A DNA stretch of 37,874 nucleotides from an uncultured Granulosicoccaceae bacterium (GTDB lineage Bacteria > Pseudomonadota > Gammaproteobacteria > Granulosicoccales > Granulosicoccaceae), in assembly GCA_938041955.1 (NCBI GenBank), contig CALISD010000128.1, positions 1-37,874 of the forward strand, written 5' to 3'. Below the pieces are notes generated by a model. That model was not told the origin of the DNA, searched no databases, and saw nothing but the letters and a program-made list of their open reading frames with translations. The translations under genes and the position numbers were made by a program. Positions 1 through 9,591 of this stretch are shown here, one piece after another. Position 1 is the first letter of the stretch, and each line of letters starts with the position of its first letter.

Positions 1-665
1 CAGAGCTTGCGCTGGTTGCTGTGCAAGGGCCACTCGCGACTGAGCGTGCTGTTGCCTGCTTGCCGGAAGAGCTTAAAGCGCCATCTCAGGTGTTGAAGCG
101 CTATACCGCTTGTACACATGATGAATGGTTCGTTGCCGCCACTGGATACACTGGCGAGGCCGGGCTTGAGATTGCCATGCCTCAAGAGCAGGTCTGTGAA
201 TTCTGGAATGCATTGCTGGAGGCAGGGGTCAAGCCGTGTGGATTGGGCGCACGGGATACGCTGCGTCTTGAGGCAGGAATGAACTTGTACGGCTCAGATA
301 TGGATGAAACACAATCACCGCTAAGCTCGGACCTTGCCTGGACTGTCGCCTGGCAGCCCGCAGAGCGTGAGTTTATCGGCCGGGCGGCGTTACAGCAGCA
401 AGTGGACTCCGGCGTGGAGCAGAAACTGTGTGGTTTTGTACTGGACGGAAAGGGCGTGCTACGCGGTGGGCAAGTATTGTATAAAGATGACGCAGAGATT
501 GGTGTGATTACCAGTGGTACGTTTTCACCGACGCTGAAAAAGTCGATTGCATTTGCTCGAGTAAATGCTGATTCTATCGGCGACTGCATGGTACAAATAC
601 GTAACAACCGAATTGCGGTTAAGCATGTTAAGCGAGTCTTTGTACGCAAAGGGCAGCCGGTCTAG
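1..665 (+). CDS. gcvT: Aminomethyltransferase (glycine cleavage T-protein), 3' part
   Basis: This is the C-terminal part of the T-protein, which takes the aminomethyl group from lipoyl-GcvH and passes the one-carbon unit to tetrahydrofolate, releasing ammonia. The gene is cut by the left edge. The reading frame is open from base 3, and the first visible residues (ELALVAVQGP) are a conserved internal GcvT segment, so the GTG at 21 is not the true start. Other family landmarks are GYTGEAGLEI and LGARDTLRLEAGMNLYG, followed by the C-terminal beta-barrel region. It is followed by gcvH and gcvP on the same strand, as in many proteobacterial gcv operons. The promoter and any glycine riboswitch would lie to the left of the window. 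Confidence 0.95.
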   Translation, partial: ELALVAVQGPLATERAVACLPEELKAPSQVLKRYTACTHDEWFVAATGYTGEAGLEIAMPQEQVCEFWNALLEAGVKPCGLGARDTLRLEAGMNLYGSDMDETQSPLSSDLAWTVAWQPAEREFIGRAALQQQVDSGVEQKLCGFVLDGKGVLRGGQVLYKDDAEIGVITSGTFSPTLKKSIAFARVNADSIGDCMVQIRNNRIAVKHVKRVFVRKGQPV

Positions 666-737
666 CCACCTTTGTGGTCAATGCGTCTAGTCGAGCATTA
701 CGTTCAACCAGGCACCTCAATTTCGCAGTAAGTTATT

Positions 738-744
738 AGGAGAT
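738..744 (+). promoter_or_regulatory. Shine-Dalgarno site fixing the TTG start of gcvH
   Basis: The sequence AGGAGAT lies six bases before a TTG codon at 751. It supports TTG as the real initiation codon of gcvH, because the protein from that point (MNIPNDLFYTESHEW) matches the usual N-terminus of GcvH. Confidence 0.7.
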
Positions 745-750
745 AAAAAC

Positions 751-1140
751 TTGAATATACCAAACGATCTGTTCTACACCGAGTCGCATGAATGGGTACG
801 CTTAAATGATGATGGCACAGTGACGGTAGGAATCACCGATCATGCGCAAGAGCAACTGGGCGACTTAGTGTTCGTTGAAACACCAGAGATTGATGCCACT
901 GTCAGTGCCAAGGATGCAGTAGCAGTGGTCGAGTCTGTAAAAGCAGCATCAGATATCTATGCGCCTATACACGGCGTGATACTTGATGCGAATACAGCGC
1001 TTGCGGAAGAGCCGGAACTGGTCAATTCGGATCCCTACCAGGCCGGTTGGCTATTCAGTATTCAGCCAGAGCAGGCAACTGAAGTTGAAGAGTTAATGGA
1101 TCAGGAAGCCTATGAAGGGTTTATTGCTTCAGAGAGCTAA
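751..1140 (+). CDS. gcvH: Glycine cleavage system H protein
   Basis: H protein is the lipoylated swinging-arm carrier that shuttles the aminomethyl intermediate between GcvP, GcvT and the L protein. The 129-residue length is normal for the family. The N-terminus has the typical TESHEWVRL segment, and the lipoyl-accepting lysine is K64 within VESVKAASDIYAP. Translation starts at a TTG codon with a good ribosome binding site six bases upstream. It lies 85 bases after gcvT and 80 bases before gcvP, on the same strand, so the three are probably co-transcribed. Nothing is missing from the domain. Confidence 0.97.
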   Translation: MNIPNDLFYTESHEWVRLNDDGTVTVGITDHAQEQLGDLVFVETPEIDATVSAKDAVAVVESVKAASDIYAPIHGVILDANTALAEEPELVNSDPYQAGWLFSIQPEQATEVEELMDQEAYEGFIASES

Positions 1141-1220
1141 TACTCTTTGGCGCCAGACCCAGGCTTATAACGCAATCTGCGTTTAAATAAAATCACTCAT
1201 ATACAAACGGTAGCGGATCC

Positions 1221-4073
1221 TTGAAGAACCCTGATCAGTTTCAGCAGCGCCACATCGGACCCACCGAATCTGATGTACGAAAAATGCTCGCAGTCATCGG
1301 CGTTGTGAGTCTTGATGAGCTCATTGCCAAGGTGATCCCTAACGATATTCAGGATGACAAACCGCTGAATGTAAAACCCGCTGTCAGTGAGCGGCAGGCG
1401 CTGGCAGAGCTTCGCGCACTGGGTGATAAAAACCTGGTCATGAAGTCCATGATCGGGCAGGGCTATTACGGCACATTTACCCCGCCGGTTATTCAGCGCA
1501 ATGTGCTGGAAAACCCGGCCTGGTATACGGCCTATACACCGTATCAACCAGAAATTTCTCAAGGCCGGTTAGAAGTGTTGTTTAACTTTCAAACCATGGT
1601 GTGTGAGCTAACCGCATTGCCTATTGCCAATGCTTCTATGCTTGATGAGGCGACTGCTGCTGCAGAAGCTGTCAGTATGTGCCACAGGACGTTGCGTGGT
1701 AAGCGATCCCGGTTACTGGTGTCTAAGCACTGTCACCCGCAGACTATTGATGTGGTTAACACGCGAACCGGGCCAGCGGGAATTGAAACTGTTGTGGTTG
1801 ATGAAGATCAGTCGATCGAATTTTCAGATGATGATTTCGCGTTATTGCTTCAATGCCCCGATACTGCAGGACTTATCAGGGACTATCAGTCACTAATTGA
1901 TAGTGCTCATGCAGCCGGGGTGATGGTGGTGATGGCCACTGATCTCTTGGCGCTCACTCTACTCACCCCGCCCGGAGAATTGGGCGTTGATATCGCTGTT
2001 GGCAGTGCACAGCGTTTGGGTGTGCCAATGGGTTTTGGTGGACCGCATGCTGCCTTTATGGCAACCGCTGAAAAACACAAGCGCAGTTTGCCCGGTAGAT
2101 TGGTGGGGTTATCTATTGATGCTCATGGCAATCCAGCTTATAGATTGGCATTGCAAACCCGCGAGCAGCACATTCGCCGTGAAAAGGCGACATCTAACAT
2201 ATGCACCGCACAAGCACTGTTGGCGATGATTTCAACTTTCTATGCTATGTATCACGGGCCAGATGGTTTGCAGGCTATCGCTAATAGAGTTCGTAGCTAT
2301 ACCCAATATGTAAAAGAAAAATTGACCGCTTCAAAGTTGAGTGTCAGTGATGGTGAGTGCTTTGATACCTTTACCGTAAGTGCTGACACGCAATCAGTGC
2401 AGTGGATAGCAAAGGCTGAAAAGCACGGCATTAATCTAAGAAAGATTGATGGCAATACCGTCGGTGTGTCACTGGATGAAACCTGTGATACTGATGATCT
2501 GGTAAACCTGTTGGCAGTGTTTGGTGTTGATGAAAAAGCTGCAGTGGTACACAAGAAAATTGAAGAAGTGTCTACGTCGGGTTCTACGCGTGAATTAAGT
2601 TTTATGTCCCAGGAAGTGTTTCATCACTACCAGACAGAAACCGAAATGATGCGCTACCTGCAGGCCATGGCTGATCGTGATATCGCGCTAAACAGAGCAA
2701 TGATTCCGCTTGGGTCTTGCACCATGAAGCTGAATGCAGCAGCAGAAATGGCGGCGGTCACCTGGCCTTCGTTCAGTGAAATTCATCCGTTTGCACCGGC
2801 GCACCAAACGCAGGGATATGCAGAGTTAATTGCAGAGGTTGAATCTATGCTCTGTGCCTGCACCGGCTATGACGCAATGTCTGTGCAACCGAATGCAGGT
2901 AGCCAGGGAGAGTATGCTGGGCTACTGGCGATTAAGCGCTACCATGAAAGCCGTGGGGAAATGCAGCGTGATGTTTGTCTGATACCGCACTCCGCTCACG
3001 GCACCAATCCGGCCAGTGCGCAGATGGCAGGTATGAAAGTAGTGGTAATCAACTGTGATGACAACGGTAACGTTGATCTGGCAGATCTCGATGACAAAAT
3101 TGCGAAATACAATGATGCCGTCGGTGCCATCATGATTACCTATCCCTCAACTCACGGTGTTTTTGAAACTCATGTGCGTACGGTATGTGAGCGTGTACAT
3201 GCGGCTGGAGGGCAGGTCTACATAGATGGTGCCAACCTTAACGCCATGGTCGGGCTGGCGCAGCCAGGTAAGTTTGGTGGGGATGTTTCACATTTAAATT
3301 TACATAAAACCTTTTGTATACCGCATGGCGGCGGTGGTCCGGGAGTCGGGCCCATTGGTGTGGGCAAGCATCTCGAGCCGTTTTTACCGGGGCATGAAGT
3401 GTTAGGTGATTCGAAAGGGGTAGTAAGTGCAGCGCCATGGGGCAGTGCATTGATTCTTACTATTACCTGGATGTATATCCGCATGATGGGGCCTGACGGT
3501 CTCAGAGACGCGACACGTTACGCCATTCTCAATGCCAACTATATGGCCAGTAAGCTTTCAGAAAACTACAAAGTGCTATACACAGGAGAGCAGGGCTTTG
3601 TTGCCCATGAGTGCATTATAGATACACGGACCCTGAAAGATGATGGTGGAGTTACCGTCGAAGATATCGCCAAGCGGCTGATGGACTTTGGTTTTCATGC
3701 GCCGACCATGTCGTTCCCGGTGGCGGGCACGCTGATGATCGAGCCAACTGAAAGCGAGCCGTTGCGAGAGCTTGATAGATTTTGTGATGCGATGACATCT
3801 ATCTATCGAGAGTATGAAGAAGTGCTGGCTAAGCGTATTCCGTCTGACGATAATCCACTGTGCAATGCACCGCATACGGCAAGTTCGGTGATCTCAGACG
3901 TCTGGGGCCATCCCTATTCACGTGAACAGGCGGCTTTCCCTGCGAAGCTTGCACCTGATGCCAATAAGTATTGGCCGCCGGTCGGGCGGGTTGATAATGT
4001 TCATGGTGATAAACACCTTATTTGCAGTTGCCCGCCGCTTGAGGATTATATGGAGGAGCAACCCGACGCGTGA
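1221..4073 (+). CDS. gcvP: Glycine dehydrogenase (decarboxylating), P protein
   Basis: P protein is the PLP enzyme that decarboxylates glycine and loads the aminomethyl group onto lipoyl-GcvH. At 950 residues it is the single-chain form, with the two homologous halves fused, as in E. coli. The PLP-binding lysine is K696 in [17 protein letters not shown]. The start is the TTG at 1221, giving [16 protein letters not shown], which matches the usual P-protein N-terminus (F..RHIGP). The stop codon and the last three codons (Pro-Asp-Ala) lie inside the left end of a repeated element at 4061-4207, so the native C-terminus may have been slightly altered by that insertion. Confidence 0.97.
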   Translation: MKNPDQFQQRHIGPTESDVRKMLAVIGVVSLDELIAKVIPNDIQDDKPLNVKPAVSERQALAELRALGDKNLVMKSMIGQGYYGTFTPPVIQRNVLENPAWYTAYTPYQPEISQGRLEVLFNFQTMVCELTALPIANASMLDEATAAAEAVSMCHRTLRGKRSRLLVSKHCHPQTIDVVNTRTGPAGIETVVVDEDQSIEFSDDDFALLLQCPDTAGLIRDYQSLIDSAHAAGVMVVMATDLLALTLLTPPGELGVDIAVGSAQRLGVPMGFGGPHAAFMATAEKHKRSLPGRLVGLSIDAHGNPAYRLALQTREQHIRREKATSNICTAQALLAMISTFYAMYHGPDGLQAIANRVRSYTQYVKEKLTASKLSVSDGECFDTFTVSADTQSVQWIAKAEKHGINLRKIDGNTVGVSLDETCDTDDLVNLLAVFGVDEKAAVVHKKIEEVSTSGSTRELSFMSQEVFHHYQTETEMMRYLQAMADRDIALNRAMIPLGSCTMKLNAAAEMAAVTWPSFSEIHPFAPAHQTQGYAELIAEVESMLCACTGYDAMSVQPNAGSQGEYAGLLAIKRYHESRGEMQRDVCLIPHSAHGTNPASAQMAGMKVVVINCDDNGNVDLADLDDKIAKYNDAVGAIMITYPSTHGVFETHVRTVCERVHAAGGQVYIDGANLNAMVGLAQPGKFGGDVSHLNLHKTFCIPHGGGGPGVGPIGVGKHLEPFLPGHEVLGDSKGVVSAAPWGSALILTITWMYIRMMGPDGLRDATRYAILNANYMASKLSENYKVLYTGEQGFVAHECIIDTRTLKDDGGVTVEDIAKRLMDFGFHAPTMSFPVAGTLMIEPTESEPLRELDRFCDAMTSIYREYEEVLAKRIPSDDNPLCNAPHTASSVISDVWGHPYSREQAAFPAKLAPDANKYWPPVGRVDNVHGDKHLICSCPPLEDYMEEQPDA

Positions 4074-4207
4074 GTGAGTGGCAAGCCGCCCCGGTCTATA
4101 GGTCGGCAATAGCCGACACACACACTGGCAAGACAGTTCGGGTTTTGTACCGACGACAGAGATGGTTAGGTATTGCAGTAGTATGTCCACTCGCTACCGC
4201 GTCGGGT
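4061..4207. repeat. MITE-like repeat, copy 1, with terminal inverted repeats
   Basis: This stretch of about 147 bases begins with ACCCGACGCGTGAGTGAGTG and ends with CACTCGCTACCGCGTCGGGT, which are imperfect inverted complements of about 20 bases. Inside is a perfect hairpin, GTCGGC-AATA-GCCGAC, at 4102-4117. A second copy follows at 4256-4399. It contains no gene and has the form of a short non-autonomous element (MITE-like, or a REP/BIME-type unit). Its left end overlaps the 3' end of gcvP and supplies that gene's stop codon. I see no clear target-site duplication. Confidence 0.7.
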
Positions 4208-4255
4208 CACGATACCTAAAAGGAAATACCGCGACAGGAATAGACGTCCACGGAA

Positions 4256-4399
4256 ACCCGACGCGTTAGCGAGTGGCAAGCCGCTCCGGTCTATTGGTCG
4301 CAATAGCCGACACGCACTGGTAAGAGTGTTCGGGGTTTTGTACCGACGACAGAGGTGTTAGATATTACAGCAGTATGCCCACTCGCTAACGCGCGGGTT
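4256..4399. repeat. MITE-like repeat, copy 2, with terminal inverted repeats
   Basis: This is a direct, slightly diverged second copy of the element at 4061-4207. It begins ACCCGACGCGTTAGCGAGTG and ends CACTCGCTAACGCGCGGGT; the two ends are nearly perfect inverted complements with one base missing at the right. The internal segments TTTTGTACCGACGACAGAG and AATAGCCGACAC are shared with copy 1. The better match between its own two ends suggests that it is nearer to the ancestral form. Confidence 0.7.
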
Positions 4400-4544
4400 A
4401 CCTTGATCGGGGCAAGCTGAAACGCCCTCAGTTGCTACCACTCAGTTAATCCGGCCATACCGAAAACCAGTCTGTCACAAGACTTAAAGAAAATATCGCG
4501 ACAGGAATAGACGCCGACGGAATAGCCGACACATGCAACTCGCC
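4400..4544. repeat. Repeat tail and convergent gap between gcvP and ppx/gppA
   Basis: After copy 2 come about 80 unmatched bases, then 4482-4522, which repeats the tail seen after copy 1 at 4214-4255 (shared core GCGACAGGAATAGACG). A short fragment, AATAGCCGACACATGCA, resembles the interior of the repeat. The whole gap is therefore built from an approximately 195-base unit duplicated in tandem, with the second copy interrupted. I see no gene and no T-tracted terminator here. Confidence 0.5.
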
Positions 4545-6092
4545 TTAGGAAATACCTGGATTCAATTTCAAATGAAACCCGAAGGCACTCAGTGTATCGA
4601 TTTCACCTTCAAGTTCTGCACGCGTAAGAGGGTGCTTGTCCAGCCAGTCGGTTGAGATATTAAGTGCAATGACACTGTCTGAAGGTGCCATGGTAACCGG
4701 TGGGGTGCTGCCACTATGCCGGGTCCGATGGAACAGGGTGGACAGTCGTAGCAATACCAATAACTTGTAGTAACGTGATTGCTCGGACTTTCTCATTGAT
4801 TGAGTGGCGGTCTTGTCTATTTTTCTTCGGTGGTTGCGTACCAGTGCTGCAATGAACTCCTGATCGTTTCTTGAAAAGCCTAACATGTCTGCATGACGCA
4901 ACAGGTATTCACCATGCTTGTGGTACTGAACGTGTGCTACTGATAAACCGACTTCGTGCAGGTGGCATGCAGAGCGTAATGCCGCCCAGTCACGTTTTGG
5001 ATCAAGGTTCCAGTGAGATATAGATGTTTGAAACATGCTTTCAGCAGTTTCAAATACACGTGCCGCCTGGTCAACATCAACCTGAAATCGCCGCTGCATA
5101 TCGGTGACAGCGTTGCGTCGAACGTGATCGTTGAGCGAGTCACCTGCAAGGTCAATGATCACACCTTCTCTGAGGGCCGAATGAGATACTTGCATGTGTT
5201 TGATGTCGAGTGACTCAAAGGCTGCCATTAGTACTGACAAACCGCCGAGTATGACAGCGCGACGATCTTCTCCTACGGTTGAAATACCGTCGAGTACGTC
5301 AGGGCCTTTTTTGCAAATTTTCTCTATCAGTTCGGTGAGGCTCTCGCGGCTAATGCCTTTTTCATCCGGGTTAAACGATTGCAGTATTCTTTCTGCGGCT
5401 TTAATTGTGCCGCTTGATCCGATGCATATATCCCAATTGTGTTTAAGATACTCCGGAACGATGGCCCGGGTTTCAAGCCTGGCTTGTGCAATCGCTTTTT
5501 CGAATTGCCGGTGAGGTTTTTTAGAATTGTCAAACCACCTTGTGTTGGCACTGACACATCCCATGTTGACACTTTCCATGATAGTGGCGGTGTTGCCAGT
5601 ACCGGCTATGAATTCAGTGCTGCCTCCACCGATATCAATCACCAGTCGCTTTTTATCATCGCGTATGCCGTAGGTAACGCCGGTGTAGATCAGTCGCGCT
5701 TCTTCGCGGCCGGAGATAATTTCAATAGGTATGCCTAGGGTTTCTACCGCAGCTGTATTAAACTCTTCAGAGTTACGCGCGCGCCGCAGTGTGTTGGTAC
5801 CGACTGCGCGTATTTGATGCAACGGTACGTCTCGCAGCCTTTGATTAAACATCGAAAGACAATCAAGTGCCCGTTGCATGGTTTTGGCAGTGATGTTGTT
5901 TTTCTTATCAAGCCCTGCGCCGAGGCGTACCGGTTCTCGCAGCTTGTCGATCATTTGCAAGTGAGATTCTGTTGAACTGGCCACTGCCATATGAAAGCTG
6001 TTGGACCCGAGATCTATCGCAGCATAAGTTTTGTCAGCGGTGATTTCTGCGCCGTTGCTGTTTTTGTCTTGAAAGTTGTCGGCCATTTTCAT
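4545..6092 (-). CDS. Ppx/GppA family exopolyphosphatase / pppGpp phosphohydrolase
   Basis: The protein belongs to the Ppx/GppA phosphatases, which cleave terminal phosphate from polyphosphate or convert pppGpp to ppGpp in the cytoplasm. It has the actin-fold phosphate-binding motifs AIDLGSNSFHM near residues 26-36 and VIDIGGGSTEF near 150, followed by the helical HD-like C-terminal half. The length of 515 residues is close to both E. coli Ppx and GppA, so the sequence alone does not decide between them. Its ATG overlaps the stop of prmC by four bases (ATGA), so it is translationally coupled to prmC and is the last gene of the hemA-prfA-prmC run. A second in-frame ATG lies two codons downstream. 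Confidence 0.9.
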   Translation of the reverse strand: MKMADNFQDKNSNGAEITADKTYAAIDLGSNSFHMAVASSTESHLQMIDKLREPVRLGAGLDKKNNITAKTMQRALDCLSMFNQRLRDVPLHQIRAVGTNTLRRARNSEEFNTAAVETLGIPIEIISGREEARLIYTGVTYGIRDDKKRLVIDIGGGSTEFIAGTGNTATIMESVNMGCVSANTRWFDNSKKPHRQFEKAIAQARLETRAIVPEYLKHNWDICIGSSGTIKAAERILQSFNPDEKGISRESLTELIEKICKKGPDVLDGISTVGEDRRAVILGGLSVLMAAFESLDIKHMQVSHSALREGVIIDLAGDSLNDHVRRNAVTDMQRRFQVDVDQAARVFETAESMFQTSISHWNLDPKRDWAALRSACHLHEVGLSVAHVQYHKHGEYLLRHADMLGFSRNDQEFIAALVRNHRRKIDKTATQSMRKSEQSRYYKLLVLLRLSTLFHRTRHSGSTPPVTMAPSDSVIALNISTDWLDKHPLTRAELEGEIDTLSAFGFHLKLNPGIS

Positions 6093-6931
6093 GCCTTTTG
6101 CCCGAGCGTTACTCTGTCATTGTGTGCCAGATCTTTAATTGTTTGTACTTCGCTGAAATGTTTGTTCAACATCAGTTCTCTAGTGCGTTGACCTTGTCTG
6201 TATCCGTGTTCAATTAATAGCCATCCCTTGTTTTGAAGATAAGTTGGCGATTCATTGATAATAGCAGTGATATCGGCAAAGCCATCGTCACATGAACGTA
6301 ATGCTTGTAGCGGTTCATATGGCAGGCCTCCCTTTGTCAGGTGTTGGTCATCGGCAGCGATGTACGGCGGGTTGGCAGCAATTACAGAAAAAAGTTGTGT
6401 TTGCAGTTGTTCAAACCAGTCAGATTGCAGGAAGTTTATTGTAACGCCCAGCTTGTGTGCGTTGCCTTTGGCAACCTCTAGTGCTGCGTGGCTGTACTCG
6501 ATAGCGTAAACGTCAAGCGAAGGCAACTCAGTGGCCACACTAATTGCGATTGCACCAGTGCCTGTGCCAAGGTCCAGAAAAGGTCCTTCAGTACGATGCA
6601 GTTTTGACAGACAAAGCTCAACCATGAGCTCGGTTTCAGGGCGGGGGATTAGTGTGTCTGGTGTGACATTAAACTCAAGTGACCAGAATTCTTTGCTGCC
6701 GGTAAGGTATGCCAGTGGCTCACCTTGCAGGCGGCGCTCAAGCAGTTTTTGGAATACGCTATGTTGACTGTTTGTGAGAGTTTTTTCAGGCCAGGTATAG
6801 AGGTAGGTGCGTGGTTTGCCAATGCAGTGGCATAACAACAGCTCTGCATCAAGCCGTGCACTTTCAGTATGTTGTGCCAGATGTGTTGTTGACTGTTGCA
6901 ACAACTGCGCAATGGTTAGTCGCTTAGTCAC
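6089..6931 (-). CDS. prmC: Peptide chain release factor N5-glutamine methyltransferase
   Basis: PrmC (HemK) methylates the glutamine of the GGQ motif in release factors 1 and 2. The SAM-binding motif FLDLGTGTGAIAI and the catalytic NPPY motif (N187-Y190) are both present. The 280-residue length is normal. Translation begins at a GTG codon. The gene lies 28 bases after its substrate gene prfA and overlaps the next gene by four bases, in the classical hemA-prfA-prmC operon order. Confidence 0.96.
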   Translation of the reverse strand: MTKRLTIAQLLQQSTTHLAQHTESARLDAELLLCHCIGKPRTYLYTWPEKTLTNSQHSVFQKLLERRLQGEPLAYLTGSKEFWSLEFNVTPDTLIPRPETELMVELCLSKLHRTEGPFLDLGTGTGAIAISVATELPSLDVYAIEYSHAALEVAKGNAHKLGVTINFLQSDWFEQLQTQLFSVIAANPPYIAADDQHLTKGGLPYEPLQALRSCDDGFADITAIINESPTYLQNKGWLLIEHGYRQGQRTRELMLNKHFSEVQTIKDLAHNDRVTLGQKA

Positions 6932-6959
6932 ACAGTGTTATGCAGTAAACTTGTCACTG

Positions 6960-8042
6960 TTACTCACCCATCTCTGCCAGCAGGTCAGCCTGATGTTCCG
7001 CCAGTAGGGGATCAACAATTTGTTCCAGTGTGCCGTTCATGATTTCATCTAACTTATAGAGCGTTAGATTAATTCGATGATCTGTGACTCTTCCCTGTGG
7101 GAAGTTGTAGGTTCGTATTCGTTCAGATCTGTCGCCACTGCCCACTTGTAAGCGGCGTGATTCTGTTTCCACTGCTTGCCGCTTTTCAATTTCATCGTTC
7201 ATCAGGCGTGCTTGTAGTAAAGACATGGCACGAGCACGGTTCTTATGTTGCGAGCGTTGATCCTGACATTCAACCACCAGACCGGTCGGTATGTGGGTCA
7301 GTCGAATGGCGGAATCAGTTTTGTTAATGTGCTGACCACCAGCACCACTGGCGCGGAAAGTGTCAACACGTAAATCTGCAGAGTTGATTTCTATCTCTGC
7401 AACGGCTTCCACTTCAGGTAGAACAGCGACGGTGGCTGCAGAGGTGTGAACACGCCCTTGCGATTCTGTTTCCGGTACTCGTTGTACGCGATGCGCGCCG
7501 GATTCAAATTTTAATTTCGAGAAAACGCCATTGCCGATAAGCCTTGCGACGATTTCTTTATAGCCGCCGTGGTCACCGTCACGTTGAGTGATTAACTCTA
7601 CCTGCCAGCCACTTGATTCTGCAAAGCGTGAATACATTTTAAATAAATCGCCTGCAAATATTGCGGCTTCATCACCACCGGTGCCGGCGCGTATTTCCAG
7701 GAAGACGTTATTTGCATCACGTGGGTCAGTGGGTAGAAGTAATTTTTGCAAATCTGCTTCAAGCGTTACTATTTGTGTTTCTGCGGTGTTTATTTCTTCA
7801 CGTGCCATGTCACGCATTTCTGGATCTGAATCATTGGCCATCTCTTTGGCGCTGGTCAGGTCATCTGTGGCGGTGCAGTAATCGGTATAAGTCTTTACCA
7901 CCGGCTCAAGCTGTGAGTACTCACGTGACAGATCGCGAAAACGATTCTGGTCAGAGATGGTGTCCGGGTCTCCGAGCAGTGCCGCGATTTCTTCGTGGCG
8001 TTCGATTAAGCCGTCGAGCTTGGTTTTAATAGATTGTTTCAC
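6960..8042 (-). CDS. prfA: Peptide chain release factor 1
   Basis: RF1 recognises UAA and UAG stop codons and triggers peptide release. The GGQ motif (G235-Q237) lies in [15 protein letters not shown], and the codon-recognition segment has the RF1-type PxT tripeptide in [14 protein letters not shown]. The length of 360 residues is the same as E. coli RF1. The start is a GTG codon 11 bases after the hemA stop. The glutamine of GGQ is the expected target of the downstream prmC product. Confidence 0.97.
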   Translation of the reverse strand: MKQSIKTKLDGLIERHEEIAALLGDPDTISDQNRFRDLSREYSQLEPVVKTYTDYCTATDDLTSAKEMANDSDPEMRDMAREEINTAETQIVTLEADLQKLLLPTDPRDANNVFLEIRAGTGGDEAAIFAGDLFKMYSRFAESSGWQVELITQRDGDHGGYKEIVARLIGNGVFSKLKFESGAHRVQRVPETESQGRVHTSAATVAVLPEVEAVAEIEINSADLRVDTFRASGAGGQHINKTDSAIRLTHIPTGLVVECQDQRSQHKNRARAMSLLQARLMNDEIEKRQAVETESRRLQVGSGDRSERIRTYNFPQGRVTDHRINLTLYKLDEIMNGTLEQIVDPLLAEHQADLLAEMGE

Positions 8043-8053
8043 AGGACTCTGGC

Positions 8054-9382
8054 TTACTCTGATTCTGTTTTAGGTTTGTCAGGCAGGCGGGTGATGTTGT
8101 CTTCTTGCCCCTGCTTGGCAATAGGTTCGTTCTTGTTGAGATTGAACAGTGTACGAGCGGCCTCTGCAATTTGAGTGTCGCCGGCTTCACTGGCAAGCCT
8201 TAACTGTGCAGAAGGGGTATGCAGCAGTTTGTTGGTGAATGTTCTGGCAAAGTATTGTAGCGCTTTCTCCGGGTCGCTGCCTTTCTTAAGCATCGCCATG
8301 GCTTCATCTAAAGTCGTTTGCTGCAGTGATGCGGTGTGCGAGCGCAAATCGCTGATGGTTGCACCGGCATTTAAGCCTCGCATCTTCTGCATGAAGGTGT
8401 TGGCCTGATGCTCAATGATATGTTCCGCCTTGACGGCCGCTTGCTGTCGAGCTTGTAAGCCCTGATCAATAATCTCTTTGAGGTTGTCGACGGTGTACAG
8501 AAATACATCACTGAGCTGACCGACCTGCGACTCGATATCTCGCGGCACCGCGATATCGATCATTGCCATTGGGCGATGTCTTCTTGCTTTAAGTGCTGCT
8601 TCCACTGCGCCTTTGCCCAATATGGGCAATTGTGATGCAGTGGATGAGATGGTGATGTCAGCCTCTGCCAATCGCGCTGGTATGTCGGCAAGGCTAATGA
8701 CCTCACTGCCATAGAGCTCCGCTAACCGCTCGGCGCGAAGGGCAGTCCGGTTGGCGATAATGGTTTTACCGATACCGCTGGAGTGCAAATGCTGCAGTGT
8801 GAGTTCAATCGTTTCGCCTGCACCAATCAGCAGGGCGGTGTGTTCGCTGAGATCGCCAAAAATCTGTCGGGCGAGCGATACGGCGGCAAATGCTACGGAT
8901 ACCGGGCTGGCGCCGACCGCTGTATCGGTGCGCACCTGTTTGGCGACGCTGAACGCAGACTGGAAAAGCAGAGTCAAATCGCGGCCGACGGTGCCGGATT
9001 CCCCGGCAGCTCGAAATGCTTGTTTGATCTGGCCGAGAATTTGCGGCTCTCCCAGAATCATGGAATCCAGGCCGCTACAAACGCGCATAAGATGCTGCGC
9101 AGCGTCGCGATCATAGTGAGTAAACAGAAAGGGTGAAAACGACTCTTGCGGCGCTTTGTGATAGTCGTGCAACCACGTGACAACGTCATCTGTTTTATCG
9201 CTGTGCATGCCGCAGTAGATTTCTGTGCGGTTACAGGTCGATACAATGGTTGCCTCCGGCACCTGTAAATCTGACCGCATTTGATGCAGGGCATCGCCAA
9301 TGGATTCGGGGGCGAACGTGATTCGTTCCCTGATATCAACAGGTGCGGTGAGATGATTGAGGCCGACGGCTACTAGAGACAT
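8054..9382 (-). CDS. hemA: Glutamyl-tRNA reductase
   Basis: HemA reduces glutamyl-tRNA(Glu) to glutamate-1-semialdehyde, the first committed step of C5-pathway tetrapyrrole synthesis. The N-terminus [19 protein letters not shown] is characteristic, and the catalytic cysteine is C50 in [11 protein letters not shown]. The NADPH-binding region ([11 protein letters not shown]) and the C-terminal dimerisation helix follow. At 442 residues it is slightly longer than the E. coli enzyme because of a charged C-terminal tail. It is the first gene of the leftward operon, divergent from the TPR lipoprotein gene. Confidence 0.97.
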   Translation of the reverse strand: MSLVAVGLNHLTAPVDIRERITFAPESIGDALHQMRSDLQVPEATIVSTCNRTEIYCGMHSDKTDDVVTWLHDYHKAPQESFSPFLFTHYDRDAAQHLMRVCSGLDSMILGEPQILGQIKQAFRAAGESGTVGRDLTLLFQSAFSVAKQVRTDTAVGASPVSVAFAAVSLARQIFGDLSEHTALLIGAGETIELTLQHLHSSGIGKTIIANRTALRAERLAELYGSEVISLADIPARLAEADITISSTASQLPILGKGAVEAALKARRHRPMAMIDIAVPRDIESQVGQLSDVFLYTVDNLKEIIDQGLQARQQAAVKAEHIIEHQANTFMQKMRGLNAGATISDLRSHTASLQQTTLDEAMAMLKKGSDPEKALQYFARTFTNKLLHTPSAQLRLASEAGDTQIAEAARTLFNLNKNEPIAKQGQEDNITRLPDKPKTESE

Positions 9383-9591
9383 GATGAGGATGTTAGCAAA
9401 CTATGCATTTGATTCGCTGAGATGTACTTTCCAGGCCCGTGAAATAAGGTATTAGGTCATAAAAACTGCCATACGCGCTGTTTTGGAATTATTCCAGTAC
9501 AATCGAGTCGTTTTATTCAGCAAAGTTGCGCAATGCAGTACGTCTATTATAGGTTGGTTATCGTTTGGACACTACGAGCAGCAAAATTATA
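9383..9591. promoter_or_regulatory. Divergent intergenic control region, hemA / TPR lipoprotein
   Basis: This stretch of about 200 bases separates two divergently transcribed operons and must hold both promoters. I see AT-rich candidate -10 boxes, such as TATTAT at 9545, but no pair with good spacing to a consensus -35, so I do not assign exact promoters. Confidence 0.35.

Noticed and set aside
182..649. Long antisense frame (155 codons) opposite gcvT
   Set aside because: It is a shadow of gcvT codons, and the translation is rich in Ser and Arg without domain features.
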